DNA of 16,141 nt from NCBI GenBank assembly GCA_049585815.1, contig JBAVAR010000087.1, positions 1 through 16,141 on the forward strand, written 5' to 3'. Both the position numbers and the translations under genes were made by a program. Below, in pieces: positions 1 through 6,833 of the stretch; the first letter of the stretch is position 1; each line of letters opens with the position of its first letter. The notes under the pieces were generated by a model, which had not been told where the DNA came from, ran no database searches, and saw only the letters and a list, made by a program, of their open reading frames with translations. This DNA is from DATLSM01 sp049585815. Lineage in GTDB: Bacteria > Actinomycetota > Thermoleophilia > Solirubrobacterales > 70-9.

Positions 1-1301
1 AGCCCGGACGTCGCCGGGGTCGCTTTGAGCCCGGCCGGCTGCGGGCGCTGGGGCAACTGCTGGCCTTTCGGGGCAAGGATCGTGACCGTGCCCGGCAGGG
101 CCGGCGCGAGCTGTTGGACCGGCGCCGGGCAGGCGGCGGGAAGGCCGCCTTTGGGGTTCGCTTCATAGCAGCCGGGGGGGGCGCTCGCCGGGTGCGCGCT
201 GCCGGGGTAATTGGCACAGCGTTCGATCACATAGCCCGACGCGCAGAAGGTCCGCGACTGCCACTTGCTGCTGTAGTCGCTGACGAACTGGGTGAAGGCT
301 TCCTGTTGGGCCTGCTGGGTGAGCTGGGAGGTGATCTGCGATTTCGCCTGCGAGAGGGGCTGGACTTTTTTCGGCGTTTCTTTTTCGACCACGAACACGT
401 AGTAGCCGAGCGATGTTTTGACCGGCCCCACCAGCTGCGCCTTGGGCGCACCGAAGATCTCGCTGTTCAGCGGTTCCGGGAATCGCCCTTCGGTGACCCC
501 CGCCTCCAACCCACCGGCCGTTTTGGTGGTCGGGTCGGTCGAGTACTTCTTGGCGATTTTCGTCCAGCTCCCGGTCGAATGGCTCTTTTCCAACAGCGCC
601 TTCGCCTGTTCGACCTTCGCCTTGTCTTTGTTGAGGATGAGGCGGACGTCGCGCGAGGCCGGCGTCGTGAACTGGGTGGCCTTGGCCGCTTCGTAGTACT
701 GCTGGACCTGGGAGCTCGGGGGGGCCGCGGCGGCTTTGGCGATCTGCTGCTGGATCTGGGTGCTGAGCAGCTGCAGTTTCACCCGGTTGTCGACGTCGGC
801 CTGGGTGAAATGCGAGGTCTTGAGGAATTTCTTGTACTCGGCTGGGGTTTTGAAGTTCTGTTTCTTGATCTGGGCAAGCTGGGTGGCGATCTGTTTCTGG
901 GTCGCGGTTATCCCCATTTCTTCCGCCTGGCCCTGGATCCAGATCGTGTCGAAGATCTGCCCGAGCGCGGATTTCTTCAGTTCTTCATACGATTTTTCCC
1001 CAGGTTTGGGGAGTTTTTTTTGCCCCGACTGCGACGCGGCCTGAAGGAAGGCAACTTTGTACTGGGCTTCGGAGACGTGCCCGAGACTGGACGGAACGCC
1101 TTCAATCAGCGCCACGTCGCCGGCGGGGACGCTCGGGTGGCCGATGCCTTGGGCGATCGCGAAGCTGGCGAAGATCAAGACGAAGATCGCCCCGAAGATC
1201 AGCAGGCCAACCCGCTGCAGGGGAGTCGGGCTCGACGAACTCCCGCCGCCGCCGCCTTTCCCTGGGCCCCCCGTGGGCCTTTTTCTCTGGCTCGGACTCA
1301 C
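1..1301 (-). CDS. Membrane-anchored PpiC/SurA-like peptidyl-prolyl isomerase family protein (3' end outside window)
   Basis: I read this gene directly from the minus strand; it has no stop inside the window. The GTG start at 1301-1299 overlaps the mfd stop as GTGA, so translation is probably coupled; 433 codons are visible. Residues 1-30 are a basic, Gly/Ser-rich cytoplasmic segment and about 31-51 form one transmembrane helix with no lipobox cysteine. A Lys/Gln-rich SurA-N-like helical region follows to about 210, then a PpiC (parvulin) domain at about 215-320, including SWTKIAKKYS, AGGLEAGVTEG and GYYVFVVEKE. The family folds exported proteins at the outer face of the membrane. Two conserved parvulin histidines appear replaced (Leu221 in DVRLIL, Tyr301 in GYYV), so it may be a chaperone rather than an active isomerase. 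A tail after about 350 has four cysteines (353, 362, 378, 391) and is Pro-rich. Lysine and glutamate codons are mostly AAA and GAA, unlike the neighbours. Family assignment is firm; activity is uncertain. Confidence 0.88.
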   Translation of the reverse strand, partial: MSPSQRKRPTGGPGKGGGGGSSSSPTPLQRVGLLIFGAIFVLIFASFAIAQGIGHPSVPAGDVALIEGVPSSLGHVSEAQYKVAFLQAASQSGQKKLPKPGEKSYEELKKSALGQIFDTIWIQGQAEEMGITATQKQIATQLAQIKKQNFKTPAEYKKFLKTSHFTQADVDNRVKLQLLSTQIQQQIAKAAAAPPSSQVQQYYEAAKATQFTTPASRDVRLILNKDKAKVEQAKALLEKSHSTGSWTKIAKKYSTDPTTKTAGGLEAGVTEGRFPEPLNSEIFGAPKAQLVGPVKTSLGYYVFVVEKETPKKVQPLSQAKSQITSQLTQQAQQEAFTQFVSDYSSKWQSRTFCASGYVIERCANYPGSAHPASAPPGCYEANPKGGLPAACPAPVQQLAPALPGTVTILAPKGQQLPQRPQPAGLKATPATSG

Positions 1302-4300
1302 GCAGCGGGCAGCATATCTGAAGAGCGCACGGCATCCATCAACCCACCGGCCATATTGAGAACGGCGGCGAGACGGGCCTCGGGCTCGTTGGGGACCCGG
1401 ACTGCGGCGGTCCTCTCCCGCCACTCGTAAATCGCCCCCTCGACCTTCTCGCGCAGGACCGCGGCTGCCTCGGAGTCGAGCTCGACCCCCGTGACACTGA
1501 GCCTGCCACCGCGGAACTCGACGCTGCGCGCGCCCGCCCGCCCCAGCTCCAACCGCGCCGCCTGCAGTTTCAACAGATTCTCAGCCTCCGCCGGCAGCGG
1601 ACCGAAGCGGTCGCTCAACTCATCGCGGATCGCGCGCAGCTCACCGGGCTCCCGGGCGGCGACGATACGCCGGTGGATATCAATCTTCGCCGCCTCAAAG
1701 GGGACGAAGGAGGCCGGTAGGTAGGCGTCGACCGGGACGTCGAGGCGCACTGCCTCAGGCGCCTCCTCCCCCGCCCCGCCGCCACCGCCGGCCTCGGCGA
1801 CCGCCTCGTCGATCATCTGGCAGTAGAGCTCAAAGCCGACCGCCGCGACATGGCCGGACTGCTCTTCACCGAGCAGGTTGCCGGCGCCCCGGATGTCGAG
1901 GTCCCGCATCGCGATGCGAAAGCCCGAGCCCAGCTCGGTATGGTCGGCGAGGGTTGAGAGTCGCGCCGCCGCCTCCTCGGTCAGCGCCTCCGGAGAGGGA
2001 TAGAGCAGGTAGGCGAAGGCGCGCTCGCGGGAGCGCCCCACCCGACCGCGGATCTGGTAGGCCTGCGAGAGGCCAAGCTGGTCGGCCCGCTCGACGATCA
2101 GCGTGTTCGCGGTGGGAATGTCTAACCCGGACTCGATGATCGTCGTCGTCACCAGGCAGTCGGCCCCGCCCTGGAGGAAGTCGAGCATCGTGTCCTCCAA
2201 CCTCTCCTCCTCCATCTGGCCGTGGGCTTCGGCAAAGCGTGCCTTCGGCACCAACCCGCGGAGTGCCTCGGCGACCTCCGGCAGCGAATCAATCCGGTTG
2301 TGGAGGAAAAACGCCTGGCCGCCCCGCTCGACCTCGCGCTCTATCGCCCGGCGCACAAGGTCCTCGTCGTAGGGGCCGACGTAGGTGCGGACGGGGCGAC
2401 GTCCCTCCGGCGGGGTCTCGATCACCGAGATGTCCCGCAGCCCGGCCAGGCTCATCTGCAGGGTGCGTGGAATCGGCGTCGCCGAGAGCGCCAGCACGTC
2501 GACCTTGAGTTTGAGCTGGCGCAGCAGCTCCTTCTGTTTGACGCCGAAGCGCTGCTCCTCATCGACGATGACAAGGCCGAGGTCGCCGGCCCGCACGTCC
2601 CGGGATAGCAGGCGATGGGTGCCGATCAGGATGTCGACCCTGCCGGCCTCAAAGTCGGCGAGCACGCGCCTCACCTCGGCGGGCTTGCGCAGTCGGGAGA
2701 CCCCCTCGACCGTGAATGGCAGATCAGCGAGGCGCTCGCGGAAGGTGCCGAGGTGCTGCTGGGCGAGGATCGTCGTCGGCACCAGCACCATCACCTGCTT
2801 GCCGTCAGCCGCCGCCTTGACCGCGGCGCGCAGCGCAACCTCGGTCTTACCAAAGCCGACGTCGCCGCAGACCAGCCGGTCCATCGGCCGCTCCTCCTCC
2901 ATGTCCCCCTTGACCGCCTCGATTGCCTCCAGCTGGTCGGCCGTCTCGCGGTAGGGAAATGCGCTCTCCAGCGCGATCTGCCACTCGCCGTCCGCAGAGA
3001 AGGCGTGGCCGCGGCGCGAGCGGCGCTCGGCGTAGAGGTTGAGCAGCTCGCCGGCAATCGCCCCCGCGGCGCGGCGCGCGCGCGCCTTCATGTTCTCCCA
3101 GCGCTTTCCGCCCAACGCCGAGAGTGTCGGTTCACCACCCGAGCCGACGTATCGACTGAGCTTGGCGAGCTGCTCGGTGGGAACGTAGACGCGGTCCTCG
3201 CCCTTGTATTCGAGGTACAGGTAATCGCGGGTCACGCCGCCCACCTCACGGGTCTCAAAGCCGGCGAAGCGGGCGACACCGTGGTCCTCGTGGACGACGT
3301 GATCTCCGACTCGCAGATCGCCAAAGGCCAGGCGACCCCGGGCGGCATTGGGGACGGCGTCCTCGGCCCGCCGGCGGCGGTGGACGAGGCGGCGAAAGGG
3401 GTAGACAGCCAGGCGAAGCTCGGGGCTGATGAAGCCCTCGCGCAGGCGCGCCTCGGCGAAGGCGAGGCCGGGGTCGGGCGAGAGGCGAGCACCCGCGAGC
3501 ATGACGGCATCGAGTCGCTCGAGTCCGTAACGGGCACGGTCGGCCTCGCCCTGTTGGTCGAAGGCGACGACGGTGCGATAGCCGGAGCGGACAAGTTTCT
3601 CCAGCTCACCCTCGGCCTCCTTGACGCTGCGCGCGGGAGACTCGGCACGGGCCGCGCGGAAGGCGTCCTCATCATCCTCGCCGGCCCCGGTCAGGAGAAT
3701 CGCGGCGCGCGAGGCGAGCGGGGCCGCGACATCGACATAGAGGTGCTGGGCGTCCTCGGCGTGCATCGCCGTCGTCACGTCCCCCCAGTGCTCGCGCAGG
3801 GCCGGCTCGATCTCCTCGGCGCCGGCAAGGAGAATCGCGGCGCCGACGGGAACCACGTCAAGCGGGGCCTGGAAGCGCTCGAGCGGCAGCAGGTCGGCCA
3901 GGTTGGAGAGCGGCTCCCCTTTTTCCGCGGCCTCCATCGCCGCCAGCTCCGCCAGCTCGCGATGCTCGATGTCAAGCTCGGCCGCAGGCGCCAGCTCGAC
4001 CTGCTCGGAGTCCCCGAGGGAGCGCTGGGTGAAGGTGGAGAACCAGCGCATCGACTCGACCTGATCGCCAAACAGCTCGATCCGCACGGCCCTCTCCTCC
4101 GTCGCCGGGAAGACGTCAAGGATCCCCCCGCGGACGGCGAACTGGCCGCGCTCGGTCACCTGATCGACGCGCTCATAGCCGGCGGCTGTCAGCCTGGAGG
4201 AAACCGTCGAGAGGTCGACCTCCTCCCCGCGCGCAATCGAGAAGCCGGCCGGTCGCAGGGAGGCGTCGGGGACGGCCTCGGCAAGGGCCGTCGCGCTCGC

Positions 4301-4681
4301 AACCACCACCGCGTCCTCCTCCCCGAGGAGGGCATCAAGGGCATCGATTCGCAGGCCGACGAGGTGCGGCGGGGGGGTGATGTGGGAGGCATAACCGGTC
4401 CCCCGCGATGGATAGAGGCGAACGCGGCGCGGGGTCAGGTATGCGCGAAGATCGGCAGCCAGGTCGCGGGCGGAACGGTCATCGGCGCAGACCAGCAGGG
4501 CCGGGCGAGCGGCGAGGCCATCCTCGTCCTCAAGCAGCGCCGCCAGCAGCAGGGGCCGCAGCATCACCGAGGCACGCACCGTGACTTGCCCACCGCCATC
4601 CGCGGCCGCACGGGAACTTCGGGCGAGCGCGCGGAGACGCTCGCTCTCGGCGGCGATCTCGATCAGGGGTCTGAGACTCAT
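1298..4681 (-). CDS. mfd: Transcription-repair coupling factor Mfd
   Basis: Mfd is an ATP-driven DNA translocase that removes stalled RNA polymerase and recruits UvrA for transcription-coupled repair. With the ATG at 4681-4679 the protein has 1127 residues, close to the roughly 1150 usual for the family. An upstream in-frame start at 4825 would run into the crotonase gene and add a Pro/Arg-rich stretch, so I reject it. The N-terminal UvrB-like region is followed by a CarD-like polymerase-interaction domain from about 455 (VGDHVVHEDHGVARF, YVPTEQL). The superfamily 2 motor has Walker A GDVGFGKTE (about 605), the DEEQ box VIVDEEQRFG (about 703), motif III ALSATPIPRTL and motif VI QIRGRVGRSRE (about 876). 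The TRCF C-terminal domain starts near 975 (LDVPVDAYLP). No Shine-Dalgarno sequence is visible. The gene ends in a GTGA overlap with the PpiC gene. Confidence 0.97.
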   Translation of the reverse strand: MSLRPLIEIAAESERLRALARSSRAAADGGGQVTVRASVMLRPLLLAALLEDEDGLAARPALLVCADDRSARDLAADLRAYLTPRRVRLYPSRGTGYASHITPPPHLVGLRIDALDALLGEEDAVVVASATALAEAVPDASLRPAGFSIARGEEVDLSTVSSRLTAAGYERVDQVTERGQFAVRGGILDVFPATEERAVRIELFGDQVESMRWFSTFTQRSLGDSEQVELAPAAELDIEHRELAELAAMEAAEKGEPLSNLADLLPLERFQAPLDVVPVGAAILLAGAEEIEPALREHWGDVTTAMHAEDAQHLYVDVAAPLASRAAILLTGAGEDDEDAFRAARAESPARSVKEAEGELEKLVRSGYRTVVAFDQQGEADRARYGLERLDAVMLAGARLSPDPGLAFAEARLREGFISPELRLAVYPFRRLVHRRRRAEDAVPNAARGRLAFGDLRVGDHVVHEDHGVARFAGFETREVGGVTRDYLYLEYKGEDRVYVPTEQLAKLSRYVGSGGEPTLSALGGKRWENMKARARRAAGAIAGELLNLYAERRSRRGHAFSADGEWQIALESAFPYRETADQLEAIEAVKGDMEEERPMDRLVCGDVGFGKTEVALRAAVKAAADGKQVMVLVPTTILAQQHLGTFRERLADLPFTVEGVSRLRKPAEVRRVLADFEAGRVDILIGTHRLLSRDVRAGDLGLVIVDEEQRFGVKQKELLRQLKLKVDVLALSATPIPRTLQMSLAGLRDISVIETPPEGRRPVRTYVGPYDEDLVRRAIEREVERGGQAFFLHNRIDSLPEVAEALRGLVPKARFAEAHGQMEEERLEDTMLDFLQGGADCLVTTTIIESGLDIPTANTLIVERADQLGLSQAYQIRGRVGRSRERAFAYLLYPSPEALTEEAAARLSTLADHTELGSGFRIAMRDLDIRGAGNLLGEEQSGHVAAVGFELYCQMIDEAVAEAGGGGGAGEEAPEAVRLDVPVDAYLPASFVPFEAAKIDIHRRIVAAREPGELRAIRDELSDRFGPLPAEAENLLKLQAARLELGRAGARSVEFRGGRLSVTGVELDSEAAAVLREKVEGAIYEWRERTAAVRVPNEPEARLAAVLNMAGGLMDAVRSSDMLPAA

Positions 4682-4742
4682 GGCACCAACATTGCGCTGT
4701 TCGGCAACCCTGTATAGCGGGGCAACGGAACGGCTGGACCGA

Positions 4743-5474
4743 TCAGGGGCGGGAGGGGATGCCGGTGGCGGTGCGTGCCCAGCCAACCTGGCCTTCACCC
4801 TCGACCCGGGAGCGGCCCTCGACATCGTCCCACTGATGGAGCATCCGCTTCAGGCGGGATACCGATTCGGGCGGATGGGCGGCGACGGCCCCCGCCAGCT
4901 CCAGCGCCGCGGCCTCGGTCGCCGCGGCGGGGGCGACGCGGTTGATCAGACCGAGGCGCAGCGCCTCATCGGCAGCGACGGTCCGGGAGGAGAGCAGCAG
5001 GTACTTGGCCGCCGCGAGGCCGCAGAGGGTGACCAGGCGGGCCGGGCCGACCGGAACCCCGAGGGCGGCGCCGGGGAAACGCATCCGCAGATTGGACCCG
5101 CCGATTCGCATGTCGCAGGCTACGGCGATCTCCGCGCCTCCGCCCACCACATCGCCATGGCAGGCGGCGATCGTCGGCTTGGGAAAGGCAACGATCGCGT
5201 CATAGAGGTCGGCGAAGAGCTGCATGCGCCGCACGCTGGCATCGCCGTCCAGCTTCTCCTTGACGTCGGCTCCGGCCGAGAGGCCCATCGGGTCCGAGGA
5301 GCTGAGGACCAAGACCCTGACCGCATCATCGGCGCGGGCCACCGCGAGGTGCTCAAGCATCTCGGCAAGCATCTGGGAGTTGATCGCGTTGCGGGCAGCC
5401 GGTCGTTCCAGGCGCAGCACAGCCACCCCCTGCTCGCCGACCTCATAGCCGGTCAGATCCCCTCGCTCGGTCAT
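4743..5474 (-). CDS. Enoyl-CoA hydratase/isomerase (crotonase) family protein
   Basis: This 243-residue protein has the crotonase fold, which binds acyl-CoA thioesters and stabilises an enolate in an oxyanion hole. The CoA/oxyanion segment is GLSAGADVKE (about 64-73) and the second oxyanion segment is CHGDVVGGGAEIAVACD (105-121). Glu115 in GGGAE matches the first catalytic glutamate of classical enoyl-CoA hydratase (rat Glu144). In the next motif, FPGAALGVPVGPARL, a glycine (135) stands where the second catalytic glutamate (rat Glu164) is expected. The C-terminal helical part is somewhat short. It may therefore not be a true hydratase; an isomerase, a decarboxylase-like or a thioester-cleaving activity are alternatives. 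Its ATG overlaps the pth stop as ATGA (5471-5474), so it is coupled to pth, and mfd starts 61 bases downstream. No fatty-acid genes lie nearby, so the substrate cannot be inferred. Confidence 0.87.
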   Translation of the reverse strand: MTERGDLTGYEVGEQGVAVLRLERPAARNAINSQMLAEMLEHLAVARADDAVRVLVLSSSDPMGLSAGADVKEKLDGDASVRRMQLFADLYDAIVAFPKPTIAACHGDVVGGGAEIAVACDMRIGGSNLRMRFPGAALGVPVGPARLVTLCGLAAAKYLLLSSRTVAADEALRLGLINRVAPAAATEAAALELAGAVAAHPPESVSRLKRMLHQWDDVEGRSRVEGEGQVGWARTATGIPSRP

Positions 5475-6079
5475 TGACCCTCGGAACCTAGCTCTTCGAC
5501 CAGGCGCTCGGCCGCCCCGGCCCCGCGCTCGATCAGCGCCACCACCTCCTCGCCGGGCTCGCGGAAGCTCGAGAGTACGTAGGAGGAGACGACCTCGGGA
5601 TCGGTCGAGGTGGGCCTTCCCACCCCCACCCTCACCCGCCAGAACTCAGAGTCGCCGAAGCCGCGCCTGAGGCTCTTGAGGCCGTTGTGGCCCGCCAGAC
5701 CGCCGCCGAGACGGGTCTGGACCTCGCCAAAGGGAAGGTCGATCTCATCGTGCACGACAACCACACGCTCAAGCGGGACCTTCAGCGCTCCGCGCGCGGG
5801 GCCCGCCGAGTCACCCGACTCGTTCATGTAGGTCTGCGGCAGCAGGACAGCCACCCGCGGGCCACCGGCTCCCGCCCGCCCTTCGGCAATCAGACCGCCG
5901 AACTTGCTTCTTGCCCGTGGCAACCGCCAGCGCCGGGAGAGCTCCCGGGCGACCTCGAAGCCGACGTTGTGGCGGGTTCCCGAGTACTCGCGCCCGGGGT
6001 TGCCGAGGCCGACGATCAGGACGCGCTCGCCCGACCCCCGCTCCTCGCCGCTGGCGCCCCGGCGGCGGAACGGAGACAG
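5471..6079 (-). CDS. pth: Peptidyl-tRNA hydrolase, probable CTG start
   Basis: Pth cleaves the ester bond of peptidyl-tRNAs dropped by ribosomes and so recycles tRNA. The essential N-terminal motifs LIVGLGNPG and GTRHNVG lie upstream of the first in-frame TTG (5923). Between them and the bL25 stop there is no in-frame ATG, GTG or TTG; the codons include only CTG at 6079-6077 and CTG at the Leu of LIVGLG. The first has GGGGAG 6 nt upstream, so I choose it, giving 202 residues against about 190 usual, beginning with a basic SPFRRRG segment. Catalytic-site residues are present: Asn27, His37 (E. coli His20), the QTYMNESG segment, VVVHDEIDLPFG and GGLAGHNGLKSL. Starting at TTG would delete the first 52 residues, including the catalytic histidine. 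The gene lies one codon after the bL25 stop, in the same frame, and overlaps the crotonase gene by ATGA. Function is firm; the start codon is inferred. Confidence 0.93.
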   Translation of the reverse strand: MSPFRRRGASGEERGSGERVLIVGLGNPGREYSGTRHNVGFEVARELSRRWRLPRARSKFGGLIAEGRAGAGGPRVAVLLPQTYMNESGDSAGPARGALKVPLERVVVVHDEIDLPFGEVQTRLGGGLAGHNGLKSLRRGFGDSEFWRVRVGVGRPTSTDPEVVSSYVLSSFREPGEEVVALIERGAGAAERLVEELGSEGQ

Positions 6080-6082
6080 CGG

Positions 6083-6778
6083 CTACTCCCCGCCACCCTC
6101 GCCGGAGTCGCCGCCCCCACCCTCACCGGAATCCGCTTCCTCGGCGGGGGCCTCGCCCTCCTCGCCGACCAGCTCGGCTTCCTCCTCAAGCGCCGGCTCG
6201 GCGACCTCCTCGACCCGCGGCGGTGAGAGGGTGGCGATGGTCACCTCCTCGGGGTCCTCCGCGACGAAGACGACTCCCTCAGGCGGGGTTGCCGCGGAGA
6301 GCTGGACCGTGTCGTTGATCTCCATCGCGGAGACGTCGACGAGGATCCGGTCGGGAATCTCGGTGGGCAGCGCTTCGACCGTGATCTCGCGCGTGACGTG
6401 CTCAAGCACACCCCCGCCCTTGACGCCAGGAGCCGAGTCAGCACCCTCCAGCTCGATCGCGACCTCGGCCTGGATCGCCTCGTTTAGCTTCACCTCCTGG
6501 AGGTCAATGTGCTGGAGGCTGCCGCGGACCGGGTGCAGCTGCTGCTCCTTGATCACCACGGGCACCGCCTCCCCTCCCCCGATCTCGAGGTCAAAGAGAG
6601 CGTGGCCATCGGCGAGAACCGAGTGCACCTCACGTTCGGCAACCTGGAAGGGGCGCGCCTCCGAGCCCCCGCTATAGACGACGCCGGGCACCAGGCCCTG
6701 GCGCCGCAGGCGGCGGGAGGTCCTCGAGCCGAACTCCGCGCGGGGAGCGACCTTCAGGGTTGCACGCTCAGTGGCCAT
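6083..6778 (-). CDS. rplY: Large ribosomal subunit protein bL25 (general stress protein CTC type)
   Basis: bL25 binds 5S rRNA in the large ribosomal subunit; the long form with a second beta-domain is called CTC or TL5. The ATG at 6778-6776 gives 231 residues. The first 95 or so form the 5S-binding domain, with SRTSRRLRRQGLVPGVVYSG (19-38) and a LHPVRGSLQHIDL segment (81-93). The TL5 domain runs to about 186 and includes VLEHVTREITVEALPTEIPD. The remaining 45 residues are a Glu/Gly-rich acidic tail of low complexity. No Shine-Dalgarno sequence precedes the ATG, but TATCCT lies 10 nt upstream, so the mRNA may be leaderless or nearly so. A longer in-frame start at 6883 would overlap the divergent kinase gene and has no family support. 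Pth follows directly, as in many actinobacteria. Confidence 0.95.
   Translation of the reverse strand: MATERATLKVAPRAEFGSRTSRRLRRQGLVPGVVYSGGSEARPFQVAEREVHSVLADGHALFDLEIGGGEAVPVVIKEQQLHPVRGSLQHIDLQEVKLNEAIQAEVAIELEGADSAPGVKGGGVLEHVTREITVEALPTEIPDRILVDVSAMEINDTVQLSAATPPEGVVFVAEDPEEVTIATLSPPRVEEVAEPALEEEAELVGEEGEAPAEEADSGEGGGGDSGEGGGE
6086..6091 (-). promoter_or_regulatory. Shine-Dalgarno sequence supporting the CTG start of pth
   Basis: The minus strand reads GGGGAG, then TAG (the bL25 stop), CCG, then CTG. The spacing from GGGGAG to CTG is 6 nt, which is near optimal, and the site sits inside the last codons of the bL25 gene. This favours re-initiation on the same mRNA. It is the main argument for the CTG at 6079 over the second CTG further downstream. 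Confidence 0.6.
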
Positions 6779-6788
6779 CGGACGGAAG

Positions 6789-6794
6789 AGGATA
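6789..6794 (-). promoter_or_regulatory. Candidate -10 box for bL25-pth operon
   Basis: TATCCT on the minus strand matches four of the six bases of the TATAAT consensus and ends 10 nt before the bL25 ATG. Transcription from it would start within a few bases of the ATG. No convincing -35 hexamer is seen at 16-18 nt. The bL25 start has no Shine-Dalgarno sequence, which fits a leaderless or near-leaderless message. Confidence 0.35.
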
Positions 6795-6833
6795 GAGAAA
6801 CGGGCGAAAGGGAGCCTGTGGCAACCTGTTGGC

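Noticed and set aside
114..1430. 438-codon plus-strand frame opposite the PpiC gene
   Set aside because: The minus strand carries recognisable SurA-N and PpiC features plus a transmembrane helix. The plus-strand product is Phe/Arg/Gly-rich because it is the reverse of Lys/Gln/Glu codons.
2615..4717. 700-codon open frame on the plus strand opposite mfd
   Set aside because: It lies entirely antisense to a clearly conserved Mfd. Long antisense frames are expected in high-GC DNA because stop codons are rare, and the translation shows no domain I recognise.
4682..4825. Longer N-terminus for Mfd starting at 4825
   Set aside because: It would overlap the crotonase coding end by 83 bases, adds Pro/Arg-rich sequence, and Mfd homology begins after the ATG at 4681.
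6771..6833. Longer N-terminus for the UbiB-like kinase from GTG 6771
   Set aside because: It would overlap the divergent bL25 start and has no Shine-Dalgarno sequence. I kept GTG 6834, though the evidence is not decisive.
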